Below are positions 1 through 7,944 of a DNA stretch of 46,643 nt, piece after piece. A program made the translations under genes and the position numbers. Origin of the DNA: JANYIP01 sp031394045 (lineage in GTDB: Bacteria; Actinomycetota; Actinomycetes; Prado026); contig JANMWN010000231.1 in the NCBI GenBank assembly GCA_031394045.1, forward strand, positions 1 to 46,643. Reading direction: 5' to 3'. The first letter of the stretch is position 1. Each line of letters starts with the position of its first letter. Below the pieces are notes generated by a model, which was not told the DNA's origin, ran no database searches, and saw only the letters and a program-made list of their open reading frames with translations.

Positions 1-561
1 CTGCGGATCCACGAGGTTCCGGTCGACTGGGTGGACGACCCGGACTCGCGCGTCGACATCGTCGCCACCGCTCTCGAGGACCTGCGCGGCATCGCCCGCC
101 TGGGGCGCGGGCTCGCGACCGGGGTGCTGCGCCGGCGGGTCCGGGGAGCGGTATCGACCAGCCACCTGCCGGTCGGCATGGCCCCCCAGCTGATCCGGTT
201 CGCCGCTGTCGGTGTGCTGTCGACGGTGGCGTACATCGCCCTGTTCGTGCTGCTCAGCGAGCCGCTCGGCTCGCTGGCGGCCAACGCGGTCGCCCTGTTA
301 CTGACCGCGGTGATGAACACCGCCGCCAACCGCCGCCTCACGTTCGGCACCAGGGGCCGCGAAGGTCAGCTGAGGCACCACGGCGAGGGCCTCGCGGTGT
401 TCGCCCTGGGTCTGGCGCTCACCAGCGTGGCCCTCGGCTCGCTGCAAGCGCTAGCCACCGAGCCGGCTCGATGGGTGGAGCTGATGGTGCTGATCCTGGC
501 CAACGCGGGCTCGACGCTGCTGCGCTTCGTCCTGCTCAGGAGCTGGGTCTTCCGCCCCTGA
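1..561 (+). CDS. C-terminal part of a glycosyltransferase with a GtrA-type membrane domain (5' end outside window)
   Basis: The frame is open from the first base, so the gene begins before the window. The first residues (EVPVDWVDDPDSRVDI) look like the end of a family 2, dolichol-phosphate-sugar-type glycosyltransferase. They are followed by a GtrA-like domain with four hydrophobic segments and a typical ending (NRRLTFG, then RSWVF). GtrA domains usually help flip polyprenyl-linked sugars across the membrane for cell-wall or surface polysaccharide modification. The fusion of a GT2 domain to GtrA is common in actinobacteria. The gene converges on the following minus-strand gene, with a strong stem-loop between them. 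A stand-alone GtrA protein is possible if the true start is the GTG at 31, but the preceding codons fit the GT2 tail. Confidence 0.8.
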   Translation: MRIHEVPVDWVDDPDSRVDIVATALEDLRGIARLGRGLATGVLRRRVRGAVSTSHLPVGMAPQLIRFAAVGVLSTVAYIALFVLLSEPLGSLAANAVALLLTAVMNTAANRRLTFGTRGREGQLRHHGEGLAVFALGLALTSVALGSLQALATEPARWVELMVLILANAGSTLLRFVLLRSWVFRP

Positions 562-584
562 CGCTCCATCGCTGCAGACGCTTC

Positions 585-634
585 ATCGCTGCAGACAAAT
601 TGGGGGCTGGGACCACCATTTTGTCTGCAGCGAT
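585..634. terminator. Perfect 15-bp inverted repeat between convergent genes
   Basis: Arms at 585-599 and 620-634 are exact reverse complements (ATCGCTGCAGACAAA), separated by 20 nt. The structure lies between a plus-strand stop at 561 and a minus-strand stop at 638, so it can serve as a bidirectional terminator. The arms end in AAA/TTT, giving a very short T run in each direction. An extra partial copy of the left arm sits at 568-579. Confidence 0.65.
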
Positions 635-637
635 CCG

Positions 638-2413
638 CTAGGGGGCGAAGTAGCCGGCGACGTCGCCGATCAGGTCGATCGTGCCCTGGGCGTTGTACAG
701 GTCGATGGTGCCGTCGGAGCCGATCGGGACGATCGCCAGGTTCGGCACCGCCTGCCCGTTGTTCACGTTCAGGTTCGACACCCCGGGCTGAGCCACCCCG
801 TGCGGCCACGCCGTCACGTACGTGGCCCTGCTGGCACCGACCGCAGTCAGGTTCAGCACCACCGCGGTGGCGTTCGCCGGGACGCCACCCACCCCAGCGA
901 CCTTCACGTTCAAGATCCCACCCGCGCCGAGCTTGGCCTTGCCCACCGCGACCGCGGCCGAGCAGCTACCCGGGGTGGTGAACCTGGTGTCGAAGACCCG
1001 GCACGGGGTCACCGTGGTGTTCGACGCCCCGGCACCAGCCGCGAAGTACCCGGCCACGTCACCGATGAGATCGATCGATCCCTGTGCGTTGAACAGATCG
1101 ATCGTGCCATCGGTGCCGATCGGGACGATCGCCAGGTTCGGCACCGCCTGGCCGTTGTTCACGTTCAGGTTCGACACCACCGGCTGAGCCACCCCGTGCG
1201 GCCACGCGGTCACGTACGTCGCCCGGCTGGCACCGACCGCGGTCAGGTTCAGCACGACCGCCGTTGCGTTCGCCGGGACCCCACCCACCCCGGCGACCTT
1301 CACGTTCACCACACCACCCTGGCCGACCTTCGCCTGCCCGACCGCGACCGCGTTCGCACAGCTGGTCGCCGCGACCTGACGGGTGTCGAACACCCGGCAC
1401 GGGGTCACCGTGGTGTTCGCCGACGTCGCCGACGCCGAGAAGTACCCCGCCACATCACCGATCAAGTTCACCGCACCCTGCGCGTTGTACAGGTCGATCA
1501 GCCCGCCCGTACCCACCGGCACGATCGCAAGGTTCGGCACCGCCTGGCCGTTGTTCACGTTCAGGTTCGACACCCCCGGCCGGGACCCACCATGCCCCCA
1601 TGCGGTCACGTACGTCGCCCGCGTCGCACCCACCGCAGTTAGGTTCATCACCACAGCCGTCGCATCGGCGGGTACGCCACCCACACCGGCGACCTTCACC
1701 GACAAGGTGGCACCAGCACCCAAGGGCGCCTTCGCAACCGCCACCGCACCCGAGCACGCCGTCGGCGTCGCCTGCCGCGTGTCGAACACCCGGCACGGCG
1801 TCACCGTCGCGTACTTCGCCGGCACCGCAACCACCGGCGCCGGGTACACCTGCGTCCAGGTGCCAGCTGCCGAGTTCACCGAGATGTCCGCCGTGTAGTA
1901 CGTCGTCGGGACGGGAAGCCCGGGACCCGACGTGATGATCCGTAGCTGGTAGACGTTGACGTACCCCGCCGTCGAGTCGTTGTTGGGGAACGCCTGGATG
2001 TAGCTCGTCAGGTCGCCGTCACCGACGCCGAGGCTCGCTACGGGCAGAGGGGAGGTCTTCAGCGGTGCCGGTGCGGCAGCGTTGGGATAGGTCGTCGACG
2101 CCGAGAGCTGCTGACCCGACCAGGCACCGGTCGGCTGTGAGTGGTTCGGGGTCTTGCCGATCAGCGTGGCCTTGGTGTCACCGACCCGGCCGGCGGAGGA
2201 GGCCTGCGCGTACGCCGCGAACGGCACGTCGGACAGGTTGCCGCCGGTGATCACCGCACCGGCGGCGTTGTAGAGCGTCACGATGCCGATGCTGTTCACG
2301 TCCGGCTCCCACGGGGGAGCTGCTGCCAGGGCACTGCCCGCGTTCACTGCGGCCAAGGTCGCGAGGACGGTGGTCCCGAGGACGAGACCGACGATCCGCT
2401 GACTGAGCTTCAC
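638..2413 (-). CDS. Secreted protein: shared N-terminal domain plus three 132-residue repeats
   Basis: This 591-residue protein starts at a GTG with GAAGGG just upstream; the open frame extends further 5' but without signal-peptide logic. Residues 1-31 form a signal peptide. Residues about 32-200 form a domain (PPWEPDVNSIG, FYN/LYNAAG and VITGG-like motifs) that is also present in the proteins at 2557-3390 and 4654-6399. From about residue 204 there are three tandem repeats of 132 residues, each with CRVFDTR, a VPANATAVVLNLTAV core, SNLNVNNGQAVPNLAIVP and a closing GDVAGYF. Such repeats occur in actinobacterial exported proteins and probably form beta-rich surface modules. No enzyme motif, lipobox or C-terminal anchor is visible, so it is either released or held by another surface component. 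A PHO-box-like site lies about 95 nt upstream. Function unknown. Confidence 0.8.
   Translation of the reverse strand: MKLSQRIVGLVLGTTVLATLAAVNAGSALAAAPPWEPDVNSIGIVTLYNAAGAVITGGNLSDVPFAAYAQASSAGRVGDTKATLIGKTPNHSQPTGAWSGQQLSASTTYPNAAAPAPLKTSPLPVASLGVGDGDLTSYIQAFPNNDSTAGYVNVYQLRIITSGPGLPVPTTYYTADISVNSAAGTWTQVYPAPVVAVPAKYATVTPCRVFDTRQATPTACSGAVAVAKAPLGAGATLSVKVAGVGGVPADATAVVMNLTAVGATRATYVTAWGHGGSRPGVSNLNVNNGQAVPNLAIVPVGTGGLIDLYNAQGAVNLIGDVAGYFSASATSANTTVTPCRVFDTRQVAATSCANAVAVGQAKVGQGGVVNVKVAGVGGVPANATAVVLNLTAVGASRATYVTAWPHGVAQPVVSNLNVNNGQAVPNLAIVPIGTDGTIDLFNAQGSIDLIGDVAGYFAAGAGASNTTVTPCRVFDTRFTTPGSCSAAVAVGKAKLGAGGILNVKVAGVGGVPANATAVVLNLTAVGASRATYVTAWPHGVAQPGVSNLNVNNGQAVPNLAIVPIGSDGTIDLYNAQGTIDLIGDVAGYFAP
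641..1828 (-). repeat. Three tandem 396-bp coding repeats
   Basis: The units begin near 641, 1037 and 1433 with an exact period of 396 bp, which encodes 132 residues. DNA identity is high in places: the segment encoding NGQAVPNLAIVP and its flanks is nearly unchanged in all three copies. This points to recent duplication or ongoing gene conversion. The repeats could cause assembly collapse or copy-number variation. Confidence 0.85.
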
Positions 2414-2508
2414 GGGAGACCCTTCGATTGATGGACGGCGGAACAGGTGCTGACGAACATGCCGACCTTGACGGCGGCAGGCGACCGGCAGGACGTGGCG
2501 AGACCACC

Positions 2509-2530
2509 GGCGGGTGAACGAAGGATGAAT
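2509..2530 (-). promoter_or_regulatory. PHO-box-like direct repeat upstream of the repeat-protein gene
   Basis: Read on the minus strand, two adjacent 11-nt units (ATTCATCCTTC then GTTCACCCGCC) match the actinobacterial PhoP pattern of GTTCA-type units repeated every 11 nt. The site lies 96 nt before the GTG start at 2413. The same pattern occurs at 4534-4555, 7897-7918 and 18391-18423. Confidence 0.55.
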
Positions 2531-2556
2531 GCCGTTCATCTGTGCGGCAGGCCGAG

Positions 2557-3390
2557 TCAGGGAGTACGGACCGAACGCTGGCGGATCCAGGACATCAGGC
2601 CCGCGAGCACACCGACCCCGGCCACGGCCAGCAGGCCGATCAGGGCCCCGTCGCTGTCACCGCTCGCTGGCGTCGGCTGGCCGCCGTCGTCTCCGGCAAG
2701 AACAGTGGACCCGGTTGTGTCCGCACTAGGCGTCGAACCTGTCGGGGTGGACGCGGTGGCCGCGACCTTGGACGGCGCGGGGAACGACGACGGTGGCAGC
2801 AGGATGGTTTCGATGGACACGGCCTTGCCCACGTTGCAGGGCACCGTCCCGCCGTCGACGATCCGCCAGGTGTCTCCGGTGACCCTGATGCTCGTCGCCG
2901 GGTACTGGATCGTGTACGGCTGCATGTTGGGCGCCGAGTAGAACATCCGCAGCTGCAGCAGCCCGTCCCACCTGGCCGGGTACGCCTGCAGGATCTGCTC
3001 GAGCGGTTTGTCCGCCGTCGTCACAGACGCCATCGGGTGCTTGGCGTTGCTGTAGATCGACGAACCGCTCAGCGGCTGGCTGCTCCACTCCCCGGGGTCA
3101 ACCCCCTGCCGCGGCTGGTACGCGTACAGCGTGGCCTTGCCGTTCTTCACCGCATAGCCGGCTGGGGCCGGCTCGGACGAGATCGCGGTCGCCACGAAGG
3201 GGAGGTCCTTGATGTTCCCGCCGCTGACGGACTGGCCTTGGCTGTCGCAGAAGGCGATGTAGCCCTTGGCCTTCGGGTCCGAGTACGGCAGGTTCGTGGC
3301 CGCCGTCGCGGGCCCGGCGACCAGCAGGGCCGGACCCGTGAGCAGGACCAGGGCGATGGCGCCGGCGGTACCGCGGGAGAGCCGGCTCAT
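2557..3390 (-). CDS. Secreted protein with the shared N-terminal domain and a C-terminal membrane anchor
   Basis: This is a 277-residue protein. The ATG start at 3390 overlaps the stop of the upstream DUF916-type gene (ATGA), so the two are translationally coupled. A signal peptide (residues 1-32) precedes a domain of about 150 residues that is homologous to the N-terminal domains of the 591- and 581-residue neighbours; recognisable parts are SDPKAKGYIAF, SGGNIKDLPF, WSSQPLSGSSIYSN and TWRIVDGG. A low-complexity Ser/Thr/Pro linker follows, then one transmembrane helix (GLLAVAGVGVLAGLMSW) and a basic tail. There is no LPXTG-like sorting signal. It probably presents the shared domain on the outside of the membrane. 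Function unknown. Confidence 0.8.
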   Translation of the reverse strand: MSRLSRGTAGAIALVLLTGPALLVAGPATAATNLPYSDPKAKGYIAFCDSQGQSVSGGNIKDLPFVATAISSEPAPAGYAVKNGKATLYAYQPRQGVDPGEWSSQPLSGSSIYSNAKHPMASVTTADKPLEQILQAYPARWDGLLQLRMFYSAPNMQPYTIQYPATSIRVTGDTWRIVDGGTVPCNVGKAVSIETILLPPSSFPAPSKVAATASTPTGSTPSADTTGSTVLAGDDGGQPTPASGDSDGALIGLLAVAGVGVLAGLMSWIRQRSVRTP

Positions 3391-4505
3391 GAGCTCGCGC
3401 CCACCGGGGTCGGCACTGCTGCCGGAGCCTCGGGCGGGGCCTGGTCGCCGCCTCGCCTGCGATGCCTCATCCGCCACTCGAACACGGCCAGGCTGAGCAG
3501 CAGGAAGCAGAGGAGGCCGATCCACGGCCAAGGGATCGCCCAGAACCCGGTGCTCGCGGTCCACGGTCCCGAGGGGGGCAGGTCCGTACCCTCGATCTTC
3601 AGCGGGGAGAGCGAGACAGTGGCGGTCTCGCGGAAGGCCGGGACGACGCCGGCGACGTCGACGCTCACGTTGATCGAGAAACCGGGGAGCAGCAGCGGGA
3701 TCTGGGCCAGGTCCTTGGCCTTAGCGGTGCTCCCGAACAGCCCGGAGACCGAGACCTCCTGCGTCCCGCCGAGGGCGACGTTGCCGGTGTTGTGCACCGT
3801 GTACGTGATCGTCGCGTGGCCCTTGCCGAGCGGGTTGAGCGTGCCGTGGTACGAGGCACCGAGGTTCTCGACGGTGAGCTCCGGGCGCAGCGCTCCGGAG
3901 ACCCGGATGAAGAGCCGCGCACCGACCCGCTGCACCAGCTTGTACTTCGATCCGTTCGGCGAGGTCGCGAGGGAGAGCAGCGAGACCATGATGCCGCCGA
4001 CGTGGTCGCCCGGTATCGCGTTCGCGGGGATCACGACGGTCAGCGGCAGGTCGCGCTCGCCCGGCTTGTCCACCGTACGGGCCGGCACCACCATGGTGTG
4101 CATCTTCGGGGGGTACGAGACCCACGTGCCGACGTCCTTGGGCTTCTGGCCGTCCGCCAGCAGCGCGAACCCGCCAGTCGGCGTGCTGAGGGCGTCGGTG
4201 ACGTCCACCTGCAGGGTCAGCGGCTTGGTCGAGTAGTTGAGGATCGCGGCGTGATCGCTGAGGTGCGCCCCCGGCGTGGCGCTGTACGTGAAGTACCCGC
4301 GCTGGTCGACCTTGCCGAGCCCGGCCGGCTGGATCCCGAACGTCACGACGTTCTTGTCCGTACCCAGCGGGTTGGTCGGCGTCGAGGCCTTGCCGCCCGG
4401 GGTGGGGGTCGGGCTCGGGGAGGCGGCCGCGGCCGCCGAGACCGGACCAGCGAGCAGCAGGGCTAGCGCGAGGGCAGCAGCGGCCGGTCGACGAAGTTGA
4501 TTCAC
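3387..4505 (-). CDS. DUF916-type (WxL-interacting-protein-like) surface protein with C-terminal anchor
   Basis: The protein has 372 residues from the GTG at 4505; a TTG at 4517 is an alternative and neither start has a strong ribosome-binding site. Residues 1-28 are a signal peptide, followed by a Ser/Pro/Thr linker. The body has DUF916-family features: FGIQPA near the start, GYFTYSATPGA, the segment IPGDHVGGIMVSL, then an Ig-like second half. A transmembrane helix (WIGLLCFLLLSLAVFEW) and a cytoplasmic tail of about 30 residues end the protein. In Firmicutes, DUF916/DUF3324 proteins are anchored partners of WxL surface proteins and bind peptidoglycan. Here the neighbour at 4654-6399 has a WxL-like C-terminus. 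The family call is good; the pairing is inferred. Confidence 0.75.
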   Translation of the reverse strand: MNQLRRPAAAALALALLLAGPVSAAAAASPSPTPTPGGKASTPTNPLGTDKNVVTFGIQPAGLGKVDQRGYFTYSATPGAHLSDHAAILNYSTKPLTLQVDVTDALSTPTGGFALLADGQKPKDVGTWVSYPPKMHTMVVPARTVDKPGERDLPLTVVIPANAIPGDHVGGIMVSLLSLATSPNGSKYKLVQRVGARLFIRVSGALRPELTVENLGASYHGTLNPLGKGHATITYTVHNTGNVALGGTQEVSVSGLFGSTAKAKDLAQIPLLLPGFSINVSVDVAGVVPAFRETATVSLSPLKIEGTDLPPSGPWTASTGFWAIPWPWIGLLCFLLLSLAVFEWRMRHRRRGGDQAPPEAPAAVPTPVGASS

Positions 4506-4533
4506 CTGAGCAGACAACTCGGTGGACGTGTCC

Positions 4534-4555
4534 CGCCCCTGAAGTCGGGATGAAC
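4534..4555 (-). promoter_or_regulatory. Weak PHO-box-like site upstream of the DUF916-type gene
   Basis: On the minus strand one strong unit (GTTCATCCCGA) is followed by one weak unit (CTTCAGGGGCG) in the same 11-nt phase. It lies about 30-50 nt before the start codon. Weaker than the other sites; supported mainly by its position and shared phasing. Confidence 0.4.
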
Positions 4556-4598
4556 GAGAGTCGACGGCAAGCAGGCGAAGAGCGCTCCCGTACGTACG

Positions 4599-4637
4599 CC
4601 GAAGGGGTGAGCAGGACGAGCCTGCCCACCCCTTCGG
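4599..4637. terminator. 17-bp stem-loop downstream of the WxL-like gene
   Basis: Arms 4599-4615 and 4621-4637 pair over 17 bp with one mismatch and a 5-nt loop (ACGAG). The structure starts 17 nt past the stop codon of the gene ending at 4654 and lies before the PHO-like site of the next unit. No T tract follows, as is usual for actinobacterial terminators. Confidence 0.6.
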
Positions 4638-4653
4638 ATCGAGCTGAGCTGAC

Positions 4654-6399
4654 CTACGCCACCGAGAAGGTGATCGTGCCGGTGTAGGTGTCAGCTGCGG
4701 TGTTGGTCGGGGCGTTCAGGGAGAGGATCCCCGTCATCGCCGCCGAACCGTTGCCGCCACCCGCGGACTGGGCGAAGGTGTGCGGGCCACCTGCCAGACC
4801 GAGCGGGGAGAGCACGCCGACGGCAACGCCGTTAGCAGCGGGGATACCGGTGAAGCTCACCGTTCCCGCGAAGACGGGAGCGGCATTGAGCGACCCACCC
4901 GTCAGACCCAGGTTGGCACCGTTGATCTTGTTGGCGGGGACGACACCAACGAGGTCGGTCGAGGTGACCGACACGGTCCAGTTCGGGTTACCGGCCAGCG
5001 AGCTGTGCACGACGATCGCCGGGTCGGTGACCTTCGGGAACGGAGCCGACGACACGAGCAGGGTGCCCGCGGCGTTCAGGACCGGCGACGGCAGCACGAA
5101 CGGGTTCGTCGCCGTGTACGGGGTGGTGATCGTCAGCGAGCCTGCGGCCACCGTGACCTGGATCGGCTGGGGGTCGGAGCAGGTGGCGCCAGTCCCGTCC
5201 GGGACACCCGGGCAGGCCGCAGCGGTGATGGTGACCGTGGCTGCAGCCGAGGTCGAGCCGCTGTAGAGGCTGCTGGTCGGCGTGTACACCGCGGTGATGC
5301 TGTCGGTGCCCAGGGGCAGACCCGTGGTGGTGAGCTTGTACTCACCGGGGACGGCGTCAGGAACACCGGCACCGAAGTTGGTGGCGCCGTTGAAGAACGC
5401 AACCGCACCGGTCAGGCCCGCCGTCGCCGGAGCGTCAGCAGCGGCAACGTTCGCCGTGAGGACGACCGGAGCGAACTGCGCGGAGGTGCTCGGGTTGGCC
5501 GAGAGCGCCGTCGTCGTGGTGATCTGCGGTGCGCCCACGTGGTAGGGGATCGAGTTCGACGTGGAGCCGTTCACCAGGGTGGCCGGGGCCGGGGTGAAGA
5601 CCGCGGTGTAGGGGTGGTCACCCAGCGCCGGGGTGGTGACGACCGACGCAGCGCCGCTGACGACCGTCTGGGTCGCACCGACCTGGGTCGCGCCGTCGAA
5701 GAACTTGACCGTGCCGGCTGCGGTGGTGGGCGCGATCGCTGCGCTCAGGGTCACCGGGGAGGCCGGGTTGGTCTGCGGGCTCGGCGGGGTCGCCGTCAGG
5801 GTGGTCGTGGACGACACGGCCAGCGCGTCGTTCACGGTCCACGTACCGGCTGCGACGTTTACCAGGATGTTGGTGTCCCAGTAGCGCGAGCCGGAGCCGA
5901 CGCCGCCGGGGCCCGAGTCCTTGATGCGGACCTGGATGACGTTGTTGTAGCCCGCGGTCGTGTCGAGCACCGCACCGGCGATGAAGTCGGTCAGGCTGCC
6001 GTCGGCCGCAGCGAGCGAGACATACGGCTTGGTCAGGGTAGTCAGCGGAGCGGGAGCTGCAGGGTTCGGGTAGGTCGTCGACCCGGAGAAGGCCTGGTTG
6101 AACCAGAGGCCGGTCACCTTGGTGTGGTCGGGTGCCGCGAAGAACAGCGTGGCCTTGGTGGCCGTGGCCACGGTCGGGCCGGTCGTGACCGCCGCGTAGT
6201 CGGCGATGTGGCTCAGGTCAGAGCCGCCGGTGACGACGGCGCCAGCGGCGTTGTAGAAGACGATCGAGCCGTTCGAGTTGGGGTCTGGCTCCCAGGGCGA
6301 GGTGGCGGCGAAGGCAGTTCCTGCCGTCGCTGCCAGACCTCCGGCGGTGAGGGCCAGGACCGCAGCCCCGGTGATCACCGACTTGAGGCGAACATTCAT
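4654..6399 (-). CDS. Secreted surface protein: shared N-terminal domain, two Ig-like domains, WxL-like C-terminus
   Basis: This is a 581-residue protein with AAAGGGAA upstream of its ATG. A signal peptide (1-31) precedes the shared domain (about 32-197: SPWEPDPNSNGS, FYNAAGAVVTGG, WTVND). Two bacterial Ig-like repeats follow at about 200-395; each has a TTLTA or TTALSA start, a GTVKFFDG/GAVAFFNG core and a YTAVFTP/ITAVYTP strand. The last 180 residues resemble a WxL domain: an opening VAAGSLTITTPY, a Trp at about 474 in NPNWTVSV where WxL proteins have a W-x-L motif, and an ending of TYTGTITFSVA. WxL domains attach non-covalently to cell walls. The gene follows the 439-residue PstS-like gene by 103 bp and probably shares its promoter. 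The WxL call is tentative because the motif reads W-T-V. Confidence 0.75.
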   Translation of the reverse strand: MNVRLKSVITGAAVLALTAGGLAATAGTAFAATSPWEPDPNSNGSIVFYNAAGAVVTGGSDLSHIADYAAVTTGPTVATATKATLFFAAPDHTKVTGLWFNQAFSGSTTYPNPAAPAPLTTLTKPYVSLAAADGSLTDFIAGAVLDTTAGYNNVIQVRIKDSGPGGVGSGSRYWDTNILVNVAAGTWTVNDALAVSSTTTLTATPPSPQTNPASPVTLSAAIAPTTAAGTVKFFDGATQVGATQTVVSGAASVVTTPALGDHPYTAVFTPAPATLVNGSTSNSIPYHVGAPQITTTTALSANPSTSAQFAPVVLTANVAAADAPATAGLTGAVAFFNGATNFGAGVPDAVPGEYKLTTTGLPLGTDSITAVYTPTSSLYSGSTSAAATVTITAAACPGVPDGTGATCSDPQPIQVTVAAGSLTITTPYTATNPFVLPSPVLNAAGTLLVSSAPFPKVTDPAIVVHSSLAGNPNWTVSVTSTDLVGVVPANKINGANLGLTGGSLNAAPVFAGTVSFTGIPAANGVAVGVLSPLGLAGGPHTFAQSAGGGNGSAAMTGILSLNAPTNTAADTYTGTITFSVA

Positions 6400-6502
6400 T
6401 GCGGGTTCCCTTTCAGGAGTTCGTTCTTCGGGTGATTGCAACGCGTCGATCTCGAGCGGAGGGACCGGGCGGGCGTACAGGACGCCCGCCCGATCCCGTC
6501 GA

Positions 6503-7822
6503 TCACGGACCACCGACCGCCGGGGTGTACGCGGGCAGGATGCCCGCGGCGGAGATCAGCGACTGGCCGCCCGACGAGGCCACGAAGGGCCGGCCGCCGG
6601 GGCCGTACGTCACGCCGCCCACTGTCGTGCAGCCGGTCGTGTGACCGGCGCCCGAGCATGGGTTGTAGAACAACGAACGCACCCAGTTGAGCGTGCCGCC
6701 GGGCTCGAAGGCACCGGCTGCGTTGACGTCCGCGTCACGGAAGTAGATGTAGAGCGGACGCGTGTTGGTGTAGACCGCCTGGCCGTCCGAAGGCGTACCG
6801 GTGGTCACCAGGGTGACGTTCGGGTTCAGCGTCTGCGGGCACGGTGCGGTGGTGACACCGAAGGCGCAGCTGGGGTCGAAGAAGTAGCCGCCGACACCGT
6901 TGGAGGTGTTGTTGCCAAGCAAGCCCTTGAACAGGTTCAGCCGACCACCGGACATCGGCTCGATCGCGTTCGCGGGGTCACCGGTCTGGTCGATCGCCTC
7001 GGGGTCGTTCTCCTCAGCGGTCTTGACACAGAATCCGAGGGTGGGGTTGGAGATGTCAGCGAGGAAGGACGAGCGGGTGCCCGAGCCCACCTGCGGGACG
7101 ATCGGGACGATGGTCGCCGACGAGGTGCCGCCGATGCCCGCGTCATTCCAGTGCGTGAATCCTGCCGTGCATGAGTAGATTTTGTTCAGCTGGGCCTTGG
7201 AAAGTGGCACCGCATTGGTTGTCGACGATGTCAGCATCGCCAACGGGTCGTTGCCAATTGCGACGCTATCGAGGCCTGCGCCGCCGAACCGCGAGACGGC
7301 TGTGGCGATAGCGGAAACGCCCGCAGCGGATGAGCGACGAACATAGTTGATCTTGTAGGGCAATGTCGTGTCGTTCAAGAGCGCGTTAAGACCAGCTCCC
7401 GAACCGTTCGGCCGCAAGATCGGGTTGAGCCCTGCGCGTAGGACGATCGTGGGATTGAGACCGCAGGGCTGATCCGGGTGCGTTGTGTTCTGATTGCCGG
7501 TCCCCACTGAAGTACCCTGCCCCGGTGCACAGGTCCCAGTGGTGCCGCCGGCTCCGTAGGCGAACCGGGCGTTCGCATCTGCCGTCGCATCGAAGTTGAC
7601 CAGGCGGTTGACGGCTCCCGAGGAGTTCCAGCCCAGGTCGCCGAGCACGTCGCCGTCGGCGACGAAGTCTCCCGCGTACTGGACCGTGTCCGAGCCCACG
7701 CCTACGACGTCGCCACTCCCGGGCGCGTAGTCGGCAAGAGCGGCGGGGGCGACCAGACCAGCTGTGAGCGTGATGGCTCCCAGCGAGGCCAGGCCGACCT
7801 TCGCCTTGGTGATGTTGCGCAT
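6503..7822 (-). CDS. Secreted PstS-like substrate-binding protein
   Basis: This is a 439-residue protein; the ATG at 7822 has GGAAGGGG 8 nt upstream, so the longer 5' frame is rejected. Residues 1-30 form a signal peptide. The mature start VGVGSDTVQ replaces the GSGST-type phosphate loop of classic PstS. Later segments keep the PstS layout: INYVRRSSAAG, AIGNDPLAML, LSKAQLNKIYSC with THWND, IVPIVPQVGSGTRSSF and a C-terminal LYIYFRD stretch. There is no lipobox and no C-terminal helix, so it appears to be released rather than anchored. An Asn/Thr-rich insertion with Cys residues lies at about 90-130. It follows the pst operon and has its own strong PHO-like site. It may bind phosphate or a phosphorylated ligand. 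Confidence 0.75.
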   Translation of the reverse strand: MRNITKAKVGLASLGAITLTAGLVAPAALADYAPGSGDVVGVGSDTVQYAGDFVADGDVLGDLGWNSSGAVNRLVNFDATADANARFAYGAGGTTGTCAPGQGTSVGTGNQNTTHPDQPCGLNPTIVLRAGLNPILRPNGSGAGLNALLNDTTLPYKINYVRRSSAAGVSAIATAVSRFGGAGLDSVAIGNDPLAMLTSSTTNAVPLSKAQLNKIYSCTAGFTHWNDAGIGGTSSATIVPIVPQVGSGTRSSFLADISNPTLGFCVKTAEENDPEAIDQTGDPANAIEPMSGGRLNLFKGLLGNNTSNGVGGYFFDPSCAFGVTTAPCPQTLNPNVTLVTTGTPSDGQAVYTNTRPLYIYFRDADVNAAGAFEPGGTLNWVRSLFYNPCSGAGHTTGCTTVGGVTYGPGGRPFVASSGGQSLISAAGILPAYTPAVGGP

Positions 7823-7896
7823 GTGCTGCCCCTTCCGGACAGGTGACTGGATCGTGCAGCCAGACCATCTCGGAAGCGGCTCTCGCGCAGAGGCCC

Positions 7897-7918
7897 ACCG
7901 AATGAACGAGGGATGAAC
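7897..7918 (-). promoter_or_regulatory. Strong PHO-box-like direct repeat
   Basis: On the minus strand the two units GTTCATCCCTC and GTTCATTCGGT are directly adjacent with exact 11-nt phasing. Both carry the GTTCA core of PhoP sites in Streptomyces and relatives. The site lies 75 nt before the ATG at 7822, in the 122-bp gap after the sortase-like gene. It is the best match of the four. Confidence 0.6.
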
Positions 7919-7944
7919 CTGTCCCGAGCGGATGAAGTTGGTGC

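Noticed and set aside
2534..2544. Plus-strand GTTCATCTGTG as a fifth PHO unit
   Set aside because: Single unit in the opposite orientation with no partner at 11 nt and no plus-strand gene that begins here.
2542..6435. Long plus-strand frames opposite the surface genes
   Set aside because: Antisense shadows caused by high third-position GC; no ribosome-binding sites and no family resemblance.
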